This document shows positions 22,960-33,146 of a DNA stretch of 64,000 bases, piece after piece. The notes beneath the pieces were generated by a model. The model made no database searches. It saw only the letters and a program-made list of their open reading frames with translations, and had not been told where the DNA came from. How positions within the stretch are numbered: position 1 is the first letter of the stretch; each line of letters begins with the position of its first letter. The DNA comes from Phytohabitans houttuyneae (lineage in GTDB: Bacteria > Actinomycetota > Actinomycetes > Mycobacteriales > Micromonosporaceae): assembly GCF_011764425.1 (NCBI RefSeq), contig NZ_BLPF01000005.1:186001-250000 (forward strand), given 5' to 3'. The translations under genes were made by a program, and so were the position numbers.

Positions 22960-23906
22960 TCCGTTTTCTCGAGCCGTGGTGGCTGCTCGCGCTGCTGCCG
23001 GTGGTCGCGCTCGCGGCCGCGTACGTGTGGCGGCAGTTCCGCCGCAAGCAGTACGCGGTCCGCTTCGCCAACCTCGACCTGCTCCGCACGCTCGCGCCGA
23101 AGGGCCTGGGGTGGCGGCGGCACGTGGCGGCGGGCACGTTCCTGCTCGCGCTGCTGGCGCTGGCCACCGCGATGGCTCGCCCCTCGGTCGACCGCGAGGA
23201 GCCGCTCGAACGCGCCACCATCATGCTGGCGATCGACGTGTCGCTGTCCATGGAGGCGGACGACGTGGCGCCCAGCCGCATCGAGGCGGCGCAGGAGGCG
23301 GCGAAGCAGTTCGTGACCGAGCTGCCCCCGACCTACAACCTGGGCCTCGTCTCCTTCGCCAAGTCGGCCAACGTGCTCGTGCCGCCGAGCAAGGACCGGC
23401 TCGCGGTGCAGCAGGCCATCGACGGCCTCACCCTGGCCGAGGCGACGGCGACCGGCGAGGCTGTCTTCACCTGCCTGGAGGCGGTGCGGTCGGTGCCGGC
23501 GGACGGGGCGCAGGGCATCCCGCCCGCGCGCATCGTGCTGCTCTCCGACGGGTACCGCACGTCGGGCCGCTCGGTCGAGGAGGCCGCGGCGGCCGCGAGC
23601 GCGGCGAACGTGCCGGTCTCCACGATCGCCTTCGGCACCGACGCGGGCGTTGTCGACATCGGCGGTCAGCTCCAGCCGGTGCCGGTGGACCGGCTCGCGC
23701 TGGCCGAGCTGGCCGAGACCACGCAGGGCTTCTTCTACGAGGCGGCGTCGGTGAGCGAGCTCAAGCAGGTGTACGAGGACATGGGCAGCTCGATCGGCCA
23801 CCGCGTGGAGCCGCGCGAGGTGACGCAGTGGTACGCGGGGATCGGGCTGCTGTTCGCGCTCGTGGCGGGTGGCATGAGCCTGCTCTGGAGCAGCCGCCTG
23901 CCGTAG
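22956..23906 (+). CDS. VWA-domain membrane protein
   Basis: A 316-residue protein. An N-terminal span (WWLLALLPVVALAAAYVW) and a second span (about 52-68) flank a short segment. A von Willebrand A domain follows, with the MIDAS motif DVSLSMEADD (about 90-99) and later VLLSDGYRTSG, and a C-terminal span (IGLLFALVAGGMSLLW) ends the protein. This is the BatA-like membrane partner of the MoxR/DUF58 pair. It ends the operon, and small hairpins follow at about 23911-23955. Confidence 0.9.
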   Translation: MIRFLEPWWLLALLPVVALAAAYVWRQFRRKQYAVRFANLDLLRTLAPKGLGWRRHVAAGTFLLALLALATAMARPSVDREEPLERATIMLAIDVSLSMEADDVAPSRIEAAQEAAKQFVTELPPTYNLGLVSFAKSANVLVPPSKDRLAVQQAIDGLTLAEATATGEAVFTCLEAVRSVPADGAQGIPPARIVLLSDGYRTSGRSVEEAAAAASAANVPVSTIAFGTDAGVVDIGGQLQPVPVDRLALAELAETTQGFFYEAASVSELKQVYEDMGSSIGHRVEPREVTQWYAGIGLLFALVAGGMSLLWSSRLP

Positions 23907-23990
23907 CGCGTCACCGCCGGTGACTATCAGTAGCCCAAATCTGGGCAGGGGCGACCACCGACCTGGCTGCGCGCGGCGCGGGTTAGAGCT

Positions 23991-24509
23991 TCAAGCGGCC
24001 GGCGGGCGGTCCAGGCGGTAGATGCTGACGGTCGTGCCGGTGAGCTGGTCCGTCCGGTGGTCGAAGTGGAAGCCCAGCCGCGCGGCGAGGGTGATGCTCG
24101 CGGTGTTCTCCGGGTGGATGACCGCGGTGATGTGGTCGTTCGGGAGGTTGGCCCACGTCCAGGCGAGCCAGGCGGCGCCGGCCTCGCGGGCGTAGCCCTT
24201 GCCCTGGGCGTCGCGGGCCAGTACGTAGCCGAGCTCCAGCATCCCGCCGGGCCAGTGGTGCAGGCCGGCGCGGCCGATCATGCGGCCGGAGGCGCGTTCG
24301 ATCACGGCGCTCTGGCCGTGGCCGTGTTCGCGCCAGATGGCCTCGAAGACGGCAAGCTGGGCGCGAGTGCCCTCATAGGACAGTTTGGAGCCGCCGATGT
24401 ACGCCGAGACCGCGGGGTCGGCGTAGATGGCGGCCAGTTCGTCGAGGTGCGACGCGTCGAGCGGCGGCAGGTCGAGCCGCTCGGTGCGCAGCGTGAGGGC
24501 GTCAGACAA
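23991..24509 (-). CDS. GNAT acetyltransferase (RimJ/RimL-like)
   Basis: A 172-residue acetyl-CoA-dependent N-acetyltransferase with LRTERLDLPPL at the N-terminus, ELGYVLARDAQGKGYAREAG (acetyl-CoA-binding Q/R-x-x-G-x-G/A region) and a typical HPENTASITLAARLGFHF C-terminal part. The start codon is TTG, and it overlaps the stop of a 24-codon hydrophobic ORF by 8 bases, suggesting coupling. Substrate unknown. Confidence 0.88.
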   Translation of the reverse strand: MSDALTLRTERLDLPPLDASHLDELAAIYADPAVSAYIGGSKLSYEGTRAQLAVFEAIWREHGHGQSAVIERASGRMIGRAGLHHWPGGMLELGYVLARDAQGKGYAREAGAAWLAWTWANLPNDHITAVIHPENTASITLAARLGFHFDHRTDQLTGTTVSIYRLDRPPAA

Positions 24510-24576
24510 GTACGAAGAGGACGACGACCCACACGGCGGCGAGGGTGAAGCCCAGCGGGGCAGCGTAACGGTTCAT
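24502..24576 (-). CDS. 24-residue hydrophobic small protein
   Basis: A short ORF of 24 codons starts with ATG (MNRYAAPLGF) preceded by GGAGAA at good spacing, and ends VVVLFVLV followed by TGA. The product would be one membrane helix. The stop overlaps the TTG start of the acetyltransferase by 8 bases, so it may be a coupling leader or a true membrane microprotein. Codon choice is GC-rich at third positions like neighbouring genes. No family is recognised; support is the ribosome-binding site and position. Confidence 0.45.
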   Translation of the reverse strand: MNRYAAPLGFTLAAVWVVVLFVLV

Positions 24577-24751
24577 GGCGGTTCTCCGGTGGCGGTACGC
24601 GCGACGGGGCGCCCAAGGCCGCTGGCCCGGAGCGCATAAGGGAGAGGAGAGACCGGTCAGCTCAGCTGACGCGTGGCCCGGCTATGACTAGGGGGATCGC
24701 TATCTCGCACAGCGATCACCTCCATAAGTCGGCCGGGCTCAGAACCGTGCG

Positions 24752-25843
24752 TCATCGTACACCCCGGGCCCCCGCCGCACCCACTTGGCCGATCGGTCGG
24801 CGTGCGGTGTCCGCGCGGCCGGTCGGATCCGGGAAGACCGCGCAGGCCGCGGCCAGAACCGTTGCGAACACGGGGAACCAGAGCGCCCGCGCGGCCACCC
24901 AGGACAGCCCGTCGGGTGCGGTGTGCAGGCCGGGCACCGGCGCGCCGGTGGTGAGCCACGCCATGCCCGCCACCACGGCGATCAGCGCGCTCTGGTGCCA
25001 CAGGTAGATGGGCATGGCGGCGCGGTTGAGCGCGGCGACGGCCGGTGGCGCGGGGCGGCGGTTGAGCCAGGGGCGGACCAGCAGCGCCACGCCGATCTGC
25101 GCGGTGCCCAGCGCGACCGTGAACAGCGACGGCGGCGACAGGTTCGACCGACCCTCGCCGGGCACGCCGACCGCGCTCATTGGATAGTCCAGCCAGCGGA
25201 TCAGCACGACCATCGCGAGCGCGCCGCCGCCGAGCAGCGCGATCCCGGTGCCGCGCCCGCCCAGGCGGCCGGTGGCCAGGGCCATGCCCAGCGTGTACGG
25301 CACGAGCCACGCCGCCAGCACCGTCAGCGGCAGCGCGCCGAGGCCGGCGTCGGCGAGTCCGACGACCGCCACCGCCGGAAGGGCGGCGAGTGGCCCGACG
25401 CGGCGGAGCGGGCCGGTCAGCGCCAGCAGCGCGACGAACGGCAGCAGGAACCACAGTGGACTCACGACGAGCGTGTCCACGGTGTCGATCGTCACAGCGG
25501 GTACCCCGGCCGCGGCGGCAAGCACCAGCACCAGCGTCCACAGTGCACCGAAGCCGGCGACCGGCAGCGCGAGGCGCAGCAGCCGGCGGCCGAGGGGGCG
25601 GCGGGAGCGGGCAGCGGCGTACCCGCCGGCGAAGAAGAACAGCCCCAGCGTCTGCAGCACCCACGTCACCGGCGCGAACGACGGCAGCGCGCGCAGCGGG
25701 CTCGCCTGGTCGAGCCCGCCGCCCGGTCCGAGCACCAGCCCGGTGACGAGCCAGTGCCCGACGACCACGCCGCAGATCGCCACGGCGCGGATGGTGTCGA
25801 TCGCGCGGTCCCGGGGCTGGCTCGATCCGAAGCCGGCGTTCAC
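24752..25843 (-). CDS. Acyltransferase 3-family membrane protein
   Basis: About 363 residues with roughly ten membrane spans. The N-terminus RDRAIDTIRAVAICGVVVGHWLV carries the catalytic-type R-x10-H pattern of acyltransferase 3 enzymes, which acylate sugars or cell-wall glycans at the membrane. RRPLGRRLLRLALPV and PIYLWHQSALI are also family-typical. The GTG at 25843 overlaps the stop of the alpha/beta hydrolase by four bases (GTGA), so the two are coupled. Acceptor and acyl group are unknown. Confidence 0.87.
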   Translation of the reverse strand: MNAGFGSSQPRDRAIDTIRAVAICGVVVGHWLVTGLVLGPGGGLDQASPLRALPSFAPVTWVLQTLGLFFFAGGYAAARSRRPLGRRLLRLALPVAGFGALWTLVLVLAAAAGVPAVTIDTVDTLVVSPLWFLLPFVALLALTGPLRRVGPLAALPAVAVVGLADAGLGALPLTVLAAWLVPYTLGMALATGRLGGRGTGIALLGGGALAMVVLIRWLDYPMSAVGVPGEGRSNLSPPSLFTVALGTAQIGVALLVRPWLNRRPAPPAVAALNRAAMPIYLWHQSALIAVVAGMAWLTTGAPVPGLHTAPDGLSWVAARALWFPVFATVLAAACAVFPDPTGRADTARRPIGQVGAAGARGVR

Positions 25844-26580
25844 GAGCCCACCGCCACGATGCCGGCTACCGCGCCCAGCGTGGCTGAGCCGTCGGTCAGG
25901 TAGTCGGGATGGCCGTCCACACCGTCCACCGGCAGGAGGGTCGCGCCGAAGGACGAGTCCGCCGGGTGCGTGCCGAGGCCGAGGTGGAAGAGGCGGAGGC
26001 CGGGTACGAAGCGGATCCAGTCGTGCGGCGACTCGGCGGCCCACACCCGGGCGGTGGTGCGCAGGTCGGCCGCGCGGTCCACGCCCATGCCGGGTGCGCC
26101 GAGCGTGACGAGGTCGGTCACCTGCGGCGGCAGCACCGAGGCGGCGAGGCCGATGACCACGGCGCCATAGCTGTGGCCGATCAGCGTCACCCGCACGTCC
26201 GGGCGGCCGGCGACCAGCTCGCTCACGTAGCGGGCCAGTGCCGGCGCACCCGCCGCCGCGGACGACTCGCGCGCCGCGTCGATGCCGAGCCCTTCCGGCG
26301 GCCGGTACCCGAGCCAGGCGACCACGGCGACCTCGCCGGAGCCGGCCCGTGGCGCGGCCGAGGCGTACAGCGCGCGGGCCATCGCGCCGGTCGTGCGGGA
26401 GAGGTTTTCCGCCGTGGTGCCGACGCCGGGCACGAGGATGGCGATGTGGTCCGCTGTGGACGGTCGACCGACGGCGTCGACAGTCGCGCGCACGGGCGTG
26501 GCGGCGCCCGCGTCGTGGGGCGGCGCGACGAGCACGGCGCCGAGCAGGGCGGCGGTGGCGGCGTACCGGATCCGGGTCAT
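25840..26580 (-). CDS. Secreted alpha/beta hydrolase (DUF1023-like)
   Basis: A 246-residue protein. A signal peptide (about 1-26, ending AGA-A) is followed by an alpha/beta hydrolase domain with the nucleophile elbow VTLIGHSYGAVV (Ser about 143), DLVTLGAPGMGV and the late His region PADSSFGA. The pattern fits DUF1023, a family of exported actinobacterial hydrolases of unknown substrate. It is the upstream partner of the acyltransferase, so the pair may modify or remove acyl groups at the cell surface; this is inference. Confidence 0.83.
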   Translation of the reverse strand: MTRIRYAATAALLGAVLVAPPHDAGAATPVRATVDAVGRPSTADHIAILVPGVGTTAENLSRTTGAMARALYASAAPRAGSGEVAVVAWLGYRPPEGLGIDAARESSAAAGAPALARYVSELVAGRPDVRVTLIGHSYGAVVIGLAASVLPPQVTDLVTLGAPGMGVDRAADLRTTARVWAAESPHDWIRFVPGLRLFHLGLGTHPADSSFGATLLPVDGVDGHPDYLTDGSATLGAVAGIVAVGS

Positions 26581-26654
26581 GCCGCACAGCGTCAGCCGCC
26601 GGCCGGACGCGGGGCGTCGGACCGCGGAGGGCCTTTCCCCCTAGTACGCGAGGG

Positions 26655-27323
26655 CTACTCGCCCGCGGCGACCAGACCCGTCTCGTACGCCAGCACGACC
26701 GCCTGTGCCCGGTCGCGGAGGTTGAGCTTGGCGAGGATCCGCCCGACGTGGGTCTTGACGGTCTGCTCCGCGACCACGAGGCTGTCCGCGATCTCCCCAT
26801 TGGACAGTCCGCGGGCGATCAGCCGCAGCACCTCGGTCTCCCGCGGCGTCAGCGCGGACAGCGCGGTGGGGCGCGGGCGGTTGCGGGTGGGGCGGGCGGC
26901 GAACTCGGCGATAAGCCGCCGCGTCACCGAGGGCGCGAGCAGCGCCTCGCCGCCGGCGACGATGCGCACGGCCTGCACGAGGTCGGCGGCGGGCGCGTCC
27001 TTGAGCAGGAAGCCGGAGGCGCCGGCGCGCAGCGCCTCGTACACGTAGTCGTCGAGGTCGAACGTGGTCAGGATCAGCACCCGCGGCCGCTCGCTGCCCG
27101 CCGGGCGGTCGCCCACCAGGCGGCGGGTCGCCTCCAGGCCGTCGAGCACGGGCATGCGGACATCCATGAGTACGACGTCCGGGTCGAGCCGCCGCGCGGC
27201 GGTGACCGCGTCGGCGCCGTTGGCCGCGTCGCCGACGACCACCAGGTCGGGCTGGGCGGCCAGCAGCGCGCCGAACCCCTGGCGCACCATCGCCTGGTCG
27301 TCGGCGATGAGCACCCTGATCAT
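26655..27323 (-). CDS. NarL/FixJ-type response regulator
   Basis: A 222-residue protein. The receiver domain has the acidic pocket ADD (about 7-9), phosphoacceptor D54 in VVLMDVRMP, a Thr in ILTTFDLDDY and a Lys in LLKDAP. The C-terminal LuxR helix-turn-helix reads LTPRETEVLRLIARGLSNGE. It should be phosphorylated by the histidine kinase whose stop its ATG overlaps (ATGA). Targets are unknown; nearby transport or envelope genes are not obviously linked. Confidence 0.93.
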   Translation of the reverse strand: MIRVLIADDQAMVRQGFGALLAAQPDLVVVGDAANGADAVTAARRLDPDVVLMDVRMPVLDGLEATRRLVGDRPAGSERPRVLILTTFDLDDYVYEALRAGASGFLLKDAPAADLVQAVRIVAGGEALLAPSVTRRLIAEFAARPTRNRPRPTALSALTPRETEVLRLIARGLSNGEIADSLVVAEQTVKTHVGRILAKLNLRDRAQAVVLAYETGLVAAGE

Positions 27324-28597
27324 TCACCGCTCCCGTCGGCGTCCGGCTCCGGCGGCGGCGCGTACGGCAGGCGGGCGGCCACCGCGAAGCCGCCGTCGGC
27401 GGTCGGCCCGGTCACCAGCTCGCCGCCGAGCAGCGTCACCCGCTCGCGCATGCCGGCGATGCCGTGCCCCTCGCCGGGCGAGTCGGCCGGCGAGGTCGTG
27501 GGCGGTCCGTTGTGGACACGCACGCTGAGGTCGGTGGTCCAGGGGCGGATCTCCACCCGCACCGCCGCGCCCGGCGCGTGCCGGCTCGCGTTGGCGAGCG
27601 CCTCCTGCACGATCCGGTACGCCGCCAGGCCCACCGGCTCGGGCGGCAGCTCGCCGTCGGCCACGTCGAGGTCGGCGCGCACACCGGCCCGCTGCGCCGC
27701 GGCGACGAGCTCGGGGACGTCACCGATGCCGGGCTGGGGTGCGATGAGCCGCTCGCTGTCCTCGCTGCGCAGCACGCCGAGCAGCCGGCGCATGTCGGTG
27801 AGGGCCTGGCGGGCGGCCATCGCCATCGAGGTGAACTCGGCGCGGGCGCTCTCGGGCAGGTCTGGCAGGCGGTACGGCGCCGTCTCCGCCTGTACCGCGA
27901 TCATGGACATGTGGTGTGCGACCACGTCGTGCATCTCCCGCGCGATCCGGGTGCGTTCCTCCAGTACCGTACGCCGCGCCTTCTCCAGCTCGCTGACCTC
28001 GGACTGCTCGGCGAGCTGCTCGCTGAGGCTGCTGCGGCTGCGCGCGATCCGGCCGATCACCTCGGCGACGACGGCCACGACGACGAAGAGCACCGTGATG
28101 CCGCCGACGTTGTTCGGGTTCACGAAGATCCACACCGGGATGAGGGTGAGCACCGACATCCACGCCAGCACCGGCCGGTCCACCCGGGCACCGACGACGA
28201 GCAGGACCAGCAGGATCACCACGACCTGGACGGGGCTCCACGGCCAGACCTCGTCGTCGCGGTTGTTGAACGTGCCGAAGAGCTGGCCGAGGAACATGAA
28301 CCGCCAGGCCCACAGCGGCCGCCGGAGCAGGAAGAGCACCGGCAGCACGGACAGGATCGCGATGAGCACGGCGGTGAGGGCCGGCAGCCCACGGCTGTCG
28401 ATGAGGTACTGCGCGGTGGCGACCGTCACGCCGATCAGCGCGAGGCCGGCGATCCCCGGCGCGAGGACGTCTATCCGCCGCCACGGCAGGCGTACCGTGA
28501 CCGGCGGATAGTCCGGACCGCGGGCGAGCCGCTTGAGCCCGCCCCACATGCCGAGCGATGAGAAAGCCACGACTCGCACGTTACGGTGTGTGATCAA
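27320..28597 (-). CDS. Membrane sensor histidine kinase (HisKA_3 type)
   Basis: Up to 425 residues. The N-terminal half has about five membrane spans with little extracellular sequence. A coiled linker leads to the dimerisation/phosphoacceptor box RTRIAREMHDVVAHHMSMIA (His phosphorylation site) and an HATPase domain with EALANASRHAPG and GHGIAGMRERV. It resembles DesK/LiaS-like kinases that sense membrane state. The outermost start is TTG at 28597; GTG at 28579 and ATG at 28549 are alternatives and no site has a clear ribosome-binding sequence. It is co-transcribed with the response regulator. Confidence 0.9.
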   Translation of the reverse strand: MITHRNVRVVAFSSLGMWGGLKRLARGPDYPPVTVRLPWRRIDVLAPGIAGLALIGVTVATAQYLIDSRGLPALTAVLIAILSVLPVLFLLRRPLWAWRFMFLGQLFGTFNNRDDEVWPWSPVQVVVILLVLLVVGARVDRPVLAWMSVLTLIPVWIFVNPNNVGGITVLFVVVAVVAEVIGRIARSRSSLSEQLAEQSEVSELEKARRTVLEERTRIAREMHDVVAHHMSMIAVQAETAPYRLPDLPESARAEFTSMAMAARQALTDMRRLLGVLRSEDSERLIAPQPGIGDVPELVAAAQRAGVRADLDVADGELPPEPVGLAAYRIVQEALANASRHAPGAAVRVEIRPWTTDLSVRVHNGPPTTSPADSPGEGHGIAGMRERVTLLGGELVTGPTADGGFAVAARLPYAPPPEPDADGSGE

Positions 28598-28621
28598 TCG
28601 CGTCGTACCGCCGTGGTGTGA

Positions 28622-29386
<765 letters not shown>

Positions 29387-29417
29387 GGCATCGTCCAGCG
29401 AACGAAAGGGTGCGTAC

Positions 29418-30185
29418 GTGTCAGGACTGCTCGCCGGCAAGCGACTGCTCATCACCGGCGTCATCACCGATCAGTCGATCGCGTTTTCGACCGCGAAGCT
29501 GGCCCAGGAGCAGGGCGCCACGGTCGTCCTGACCGGCTTCGGCCGGATGTCGCTGGTCGAGCGGATCGCCAAGCGGCTGCCCGAGCCACCGCCGGTCATC
29601 GAGCTCGACGTGCAGAGCGCCGAGCAGCTCGCCGGCCTGGCGGACAAGGTGCGCGAGCACGTCGACGGGCTCGACGGCGTGGTGCACTCGATCGCCTTCG
29701 CGCCGCAGAGCTGCCTCGGCGGCGGGTTCCTCGACGCGAGCTGGGAGGACGTGAGCACCGCGCTGCACGTCTCCACGTACTCGTACAAGTCCCTCGCGAT
29801 GGCCGCGCTGCCGCTGATGGGCCGCGGCGGGTCGGTGGTCGGGCTGACCTTCGACGCGCAGTACGCGTGGCCGGTGTACGACTGGATGGGCGTGGCCAAG
29901 GCCGGCCTCGAGTCCGCCTCCCGCTACCTCGCGCTGCACCTCGGCAAGCAGGGCATCCGCAGCAACCTCGTCTCGGCCGGCCCGCTGCGCACGATGGCGG
30001 CCAAGTCGATCCCGGGCTTCGAGCAGTTCGAGGACGAGTGGGTACGCAAGGCGCCGCTCGGCTGGGACCTGGGCGACCAGCAGGCCGCCGCGAAGGCGGT
30101 CCTGGCGCTGCTGTCCGACTGGTTCCCAGCCACCACCGGCGAGGTCGTCCACGTGGACGGCGGGTTCCACGCGGTCGGAGCCTGA
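29418..30185 (+). CDS. fabI: Enoyl-ACP reductase (FabI/InhA)
   Basis: A 255-residue NADH-dependent reductase that performs the last step of each fatty-acid elongation cycle. The N-terminus has the divergent SDR loop [13 protein letters not shown]. The catalytic [13 protein letters not shown] gives Tyr-x6-Lys as in InhA, and [16 protein letters not shown] is the substrate-loop region. The GTG start is preceded by GAAAGG. It lies 31 bases after fabG and two bases before the hemH start, in one operon. It is the expected triclosan/isoniazid-target type enzyme of actinobacteria. Confidence 0.95.
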   Translation: MSGLLAGKRLLITGVITDQSIAFSTAKLAQEQGATVVLTGFGRMSLVERIAKRLPEPPPVIELDVQSAEQLAGLADKVREHVDGLDGVVHSIAFAPQSCLGGGFLDASWEDVSTALHVSTYSYKSLAMAALPLMGRGGSVVGLTFDAQYAWPVYDWMGVAKAGLESASRYLALHLGKQGIRSNLVSAGPLRTMAAKSIPGFEQFEDEWVRKAPLGWDLGDQQAAAKAVLALLSDWFPATTGEVVHVDGGFHAVGA

Positions 30186-30187
30186 CC

Positions 30188-31210
30188 ATGCCCGAGGCGT
30201 ACGACGCGCTGCTGCTGGTCTCGTTCGGCGGGCCGGAGCACCCCGACGACGTGTTGCCCTTCCTGGCGAACGTCACCCGAGGGCGCGGCGTACCCCCCGA
30301 GCGGCTGGCCGAGGTGGCCGAGCACTACCAGCACTTCGGCGGCGTCTCGCCGATCAACCAGCAGTGCCGCGACCTGCTGCGGGAGGTCGAGCGGGGCACA
30401 GACCTGCCGGTGTACTGGGGCAACCGCAACTGGCACCCCATGCTCGCCGACACGGTGGCGCAGATGCGCGACGACGGGGTGAAGCGGGCGCTCGCGTTCG
30501 TCACCAGCGCGTACGGCGGGTACTCCTCGTGCCGGCAGTACCAGGAGGACATCGCGGCCGCCCGCGCCGCGGTAGGCCCTTCCGCACCGATGATCGAAAA
30601 GCTGCGGCACTTTCACGACCACCCCGGTTTCGTGGAGCCGCACGCCGACGCGGTCCGGGCGGCGCGCGCCGCGCTCCCGCCCGGCGGCACCGTCCGCGTG
30701 GTGTTCACGGCGCACTCGATACCCACCTCGATGGCGCGCGCCGCGGGCCCGGACGGCGGCCGGTACGAGGCCCAGCTCAACGAGACCGCCCGCCTTGTCT
30801 CCGCGGGCGGCGCGCCGGACCTGCCCTGGGACCTCGTGTGGCAGAGCCGCAGCGGCCCGCCGCACGTGCCGTGGCTCGAGCCCGACGTCAACGACCACCT
30901 CGCCGCGCTCGCCGAAAAGGGGGTCACCGGGGTGGTGGTGAGCCCGATCGGGTTCGTCTCGGACCACCTGGAGGTGATCTGGGACCTCGACAACGAGGCC
31001 GCCAGCACCGCCAAGCGCCTCGGGCTCGACTACGTGCGCGCGGCGACGCCCGGTACCGACCCCCGCTTCGTGGCAATGGTGCACGATCTCGTGCGCGAGC
31101 GTGTCGACGCTTCGGAAACTGTCCGGCGATCTCGGCTGGGTACCCTTCCGCTCTGGGACACCTGTCCCATGGGCTGCTGTCCACCACCGCGCAGGGGAGC
31201 ACCATCATGA
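30188..31210 (+). CDS. hemH: Ferrochelatase (coproporphyrin III type)
   Basis: A 340-residue enzyme that inserts ferrous iron into coproporphyrin III (in Gram-positives) for heme synthesis. The ATG at 30188 is chosen because [20 protein letters not shown] is the family start. [12 protein letters not shown] contains the active-site His, and [17 protein letters not shown] the conserved Glu/Asp region. The C-terminal CPMGCC and an internal SSCRQY supply cysteines for the [2Fe-2S] cluster seen in actinobacterial enzymes. It overlaps the HAD gene by ATGA. Placement after fabI matches hemZ after inhA. Confidence 0.95.
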   Translation: MPEAYDALLLVSFGGPEHPDDVLPFLANVTRGRGVPPERLAEVAEHYQHFGGVSPINQQCRDLLREVERGTDLPVYWGNRNWHPMLADTVAQMRDDGVKRALAFVTSAYGGYSSCRQYQEDIAAARAAVGPSAPMIEKLRHFHDHPGFVEPHADAVRAARAALPPGGTVRVVFTAHSIPTSMARAAGPDGGRYEAQLNETARLVSAGGAPDLPWDLVWQSRSGPPHVPWLEPDVNDHLAALAEKGVTGVVVSPIGFVSDHLEVIWDLDNEAASTAKRLGLDYVRAATPGTDPRFVAMVHDLVRERVDASETVRRSRLGTLPLWDTCPMGCCPPPRRGAPS

Positions 31211-31986
31211 CTGACCGGAAGCCGATCGAGAGCTGGCTGACCGACATGGACGGGGTGCTCGTCCACGAGGGCCAGCCGATCCCCGGCGCGCCCGAGTTCA
31301 TCAGCCGGCTGCGCGCGTCGGGCAAGCCGTTCCTGGTGCTGACCAACAACTCGATCTACACGCCGCGCGACCTGCAGGCCCGGCTCACCCGGATGGGCTT
31401 CGACGTCCCCGAGCAGGCGATCTGGACGGCGGCGCTGGCGACCGCGCAGTTTCTGGCCGACCAGCGGCCCGGCGGCACGGCGTACGCGATCGGCGAGGCG
31501 GGGCTCACCACCGCGCTGCACGCCGCGGGGTACGTGCTGACCGACTTCGCGCCCGACTACGTGGTGCTCGGCGAGACCCGGACGTACAGCTTCGAGGCGA
31601 TCACCAAGGCCGTCCGCCTGATCAACGACGGCGCCCGCTTCATCTGCACCAACCCCGACCCCACCGGCCCGTCCGTCGAGGGCGCGCTGCCCGCCGCCGG
31701 CTCGGTGGCCGCGATGATCTCCAAGGCGACCGGCGTCGACCCCTACTTCGTGGGCAAGCCCAACCCGATGATGATGCGCTCCGCCCTCAACACGATCGAG
31801 GCCCACTCCGAGACCACCGCGATGATCGGTGACCGCATGGACACCGACATCCTGTGCGGCCTGGAGGCGGGCCTGGAGACCATCCTCGTGATGAGCGGCA
31901 TCAGCACGCGCGCCGAGATGGAGCGCTACCCGTACCGCCCGTCCCGCATGGTGGACTCCGTCGCCGACCTGATCGACGAGATCTAG
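31207..31986 (+). CDS. HAD-IIA phosphatase (NagD-like)
   Basis: A 259-residue HAD hydrolase: motif [13 protein letters not shown] (nucleophile Asp), motif II LTNNS, motif III Lys in VGKPNPMMM and motif [12 protein letters not shown]. The cap is the large C2 type placed between motifs II and III, as in NagD and p-nitrophenylphosphatases. It likely dephosphorylates sugar or nucleotide phosphates in the cytosol. Its ATG overlaps the hemH stop; why it follows hemH is unclear. Confidence 0.9.
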   Translation: MTDRKPIESWLTDMDGVLVHEGQPIPGAPEFISRLRASGKPFLVLTNNSIYTPRDLQARLTRMGFDVPEQAIWTAALATAQFLADQRPGGTAYAIGEAGLTTALHAAGYVLTDFAPDYVVLGETRTYSFEAITKAVRLINDGARFICTNPDPTGPSVEGALPAAGSVAAMISKATGVDPYFVGKPNPMMMRSALNTIEAHSETTAMIGDRMDTDILCGLEAGLETILVMSGISTRAEMERYPYRPSRMVDSVADLIDEI

Positions 31987-32190
31987 CGCCCTGCCCGCCG
32001 CTCGAAATCTTGGTGAGTTGGCCCGCCATCTCGACGCTAACTTGCCAAGATCTGCCGGAGCGGGCTCCTGGGTTGAGCTGGGCGACCGCGGCGGGTGAGG
32101 CGGCACGACCGCGGGCCTGGCGGCAGCTCACAGCTGCACTGTGGACGGACGCGCAAACCCGCCAGATCGGGCCTATCGGGCCGGTCGGCT
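31987..32190. other. Gene-free stretch between convergent genes
   Basis: The left half holds an imperfect inverted repeat (listed). The right half is compositionally odd, with short GGGCC/CCGGT strings, and encodes nothing credible. It looks like dispersed intergenic repeat DNA rather than a lost gene. Confidence 0.4.
32007..32051. repeat. 45-bp imperfect inverted repeat after the HAD gene
   Basis: The 15-base arms 32007-32021 and 32037-32051 pair at 12 positions around a 15-base centre. It starts 21 bases after the HAD stop, so it may work as a terminator. I have a recollection of similar sequences recurring in Micromonosporaceae genomes, which cannot be tested within this window. Confidence 0.5.
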
Positions 32191-32982
32191 TTAGGGGGCG
32201 AGTGGGGCGTTGCAGGCAGCGACGAGCGCGCGCCGGCACGCGGTCGTGAGTGGACGGAGGGCGGCATCGCGCTCCTGCGCCTCGTATCCGTTGACCGCGC
32301 CACCCGGTGCGGCGTGCTCGGCCAGGGCCAGCACGCGATCCAGCACGCTGGCGCGCGCGAAGAGGCGGCGGGCGCGCGGATCGAAGCCCGGCGGGAGGTC
32401 GATGCCCGCGTCCGGGCGGCGCAGCGCGGCCAGTGCGCCGGCCAGCTCGGGGCGCCACTGTGCCACGTCGAGCCGGGCGAGGCGGGCGGTGGCCTCGGCG
32501 AGCGCGGCCGACAGGTCGGACTCGGCCTCGGCGGTGCCGGGCTCGCCGCCGGCCGCGGCGGGTGACGGCGCGGGCAGCGGGTAGACCCGCCACAGCACGG
32601 TCTCGAACGTCACGCCGGAGCCCGACGTGTGGCTGCGCACCTCGGGGATGAAGCCCAGGTCGCCGGCGACGACCGCCTCGCCGGCCACGAGTGCGGCGCC
32701 GGCGAACGGGCCGGGGCCGGGCAGTCCGCGCGGGTCGCCGGGAGCCGGCAGCACCAGCCGGATCTCGTCGGGGCGCAACTTGGAGAGGGTGGGCAGCGCA
32801 TCGCGCAGCGGCACGTCGGTCCAGGTGCCGGGCGCGTCCGCGACCAGGTGCTCCTCGTCGCCGGCGATTTCGTCGGCAACCTCGTCGTACGGCGCCAGCC
32901 CGGCGCGCCACGCACGGACCCATGCCGCGAACCGGCTGGACCGGCGCGCCGCGAGGGTCGTCGCGCCTGCTGCGGGAGACAT
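32191..32982 (-). CDS. Conserved actinobacterial protein of unknown function
   Basis: A 263-residue cytosolic protein rich in Ala, Arg and Leu, with no signal, membrane span or known motif. Segments such as LPTLSKLRPDEIRLVLPAPGD, FAGAALVAGEAVVAGD and GSGVTFETVLWRVYPLP look conserved, and the codon pattern is like that of neighbouring genes. Similar proteins without a name are common next to DUF3097 genes in this group, from memory. It may bind or report a metabolite; I do not recognise a function. Confidence 0.65.
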   Translation of the reverse strand: MSPAAGATTLAARRSSRFAAWVRAWRAGLAPYDEVADEIAGDEEHLVADAPGTWTDVPLRDALPTLSKLRPDEIRLVLPAPGDPRGLPGPGPFAGAALVAGEAVVAGDLGFIPEVRSHTSGSGVTFETVLWRVYPLPAPSPAAAGGEPGTAEAESDLSAALAEATARLARLDVAQWRPELAGALAALRRPDAGIDLPPGFDPRARRLFARASVLDRVLALAEHAAPGGAVNGYEAQERDAALRPLTTACRRALVAACNAPLAP

Positions 32983-33146
32983 GCGGCAAGAGTACGTGCT
33001 GGCCGCTGCCCTGTCTCGGGTGCGGCGCGTCTGCGTGGTGCGCCGCGCTCACCGGTTTAGCGTGCGGAGGCGTGAGCGAGCTTGCGAGTGAACCATCAGG
33101 CTCAGCGAGGACTTGACCCGCGGGCCGTCAGAAATGGGGAGGCCGT

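Noticed and set aside
33060-33090. Further copy of the 125-bp repeat
   Set aside because: Only a GGAGGCGTGAGCGAGC-like fragment matches; too short to separate from chance in this composition.
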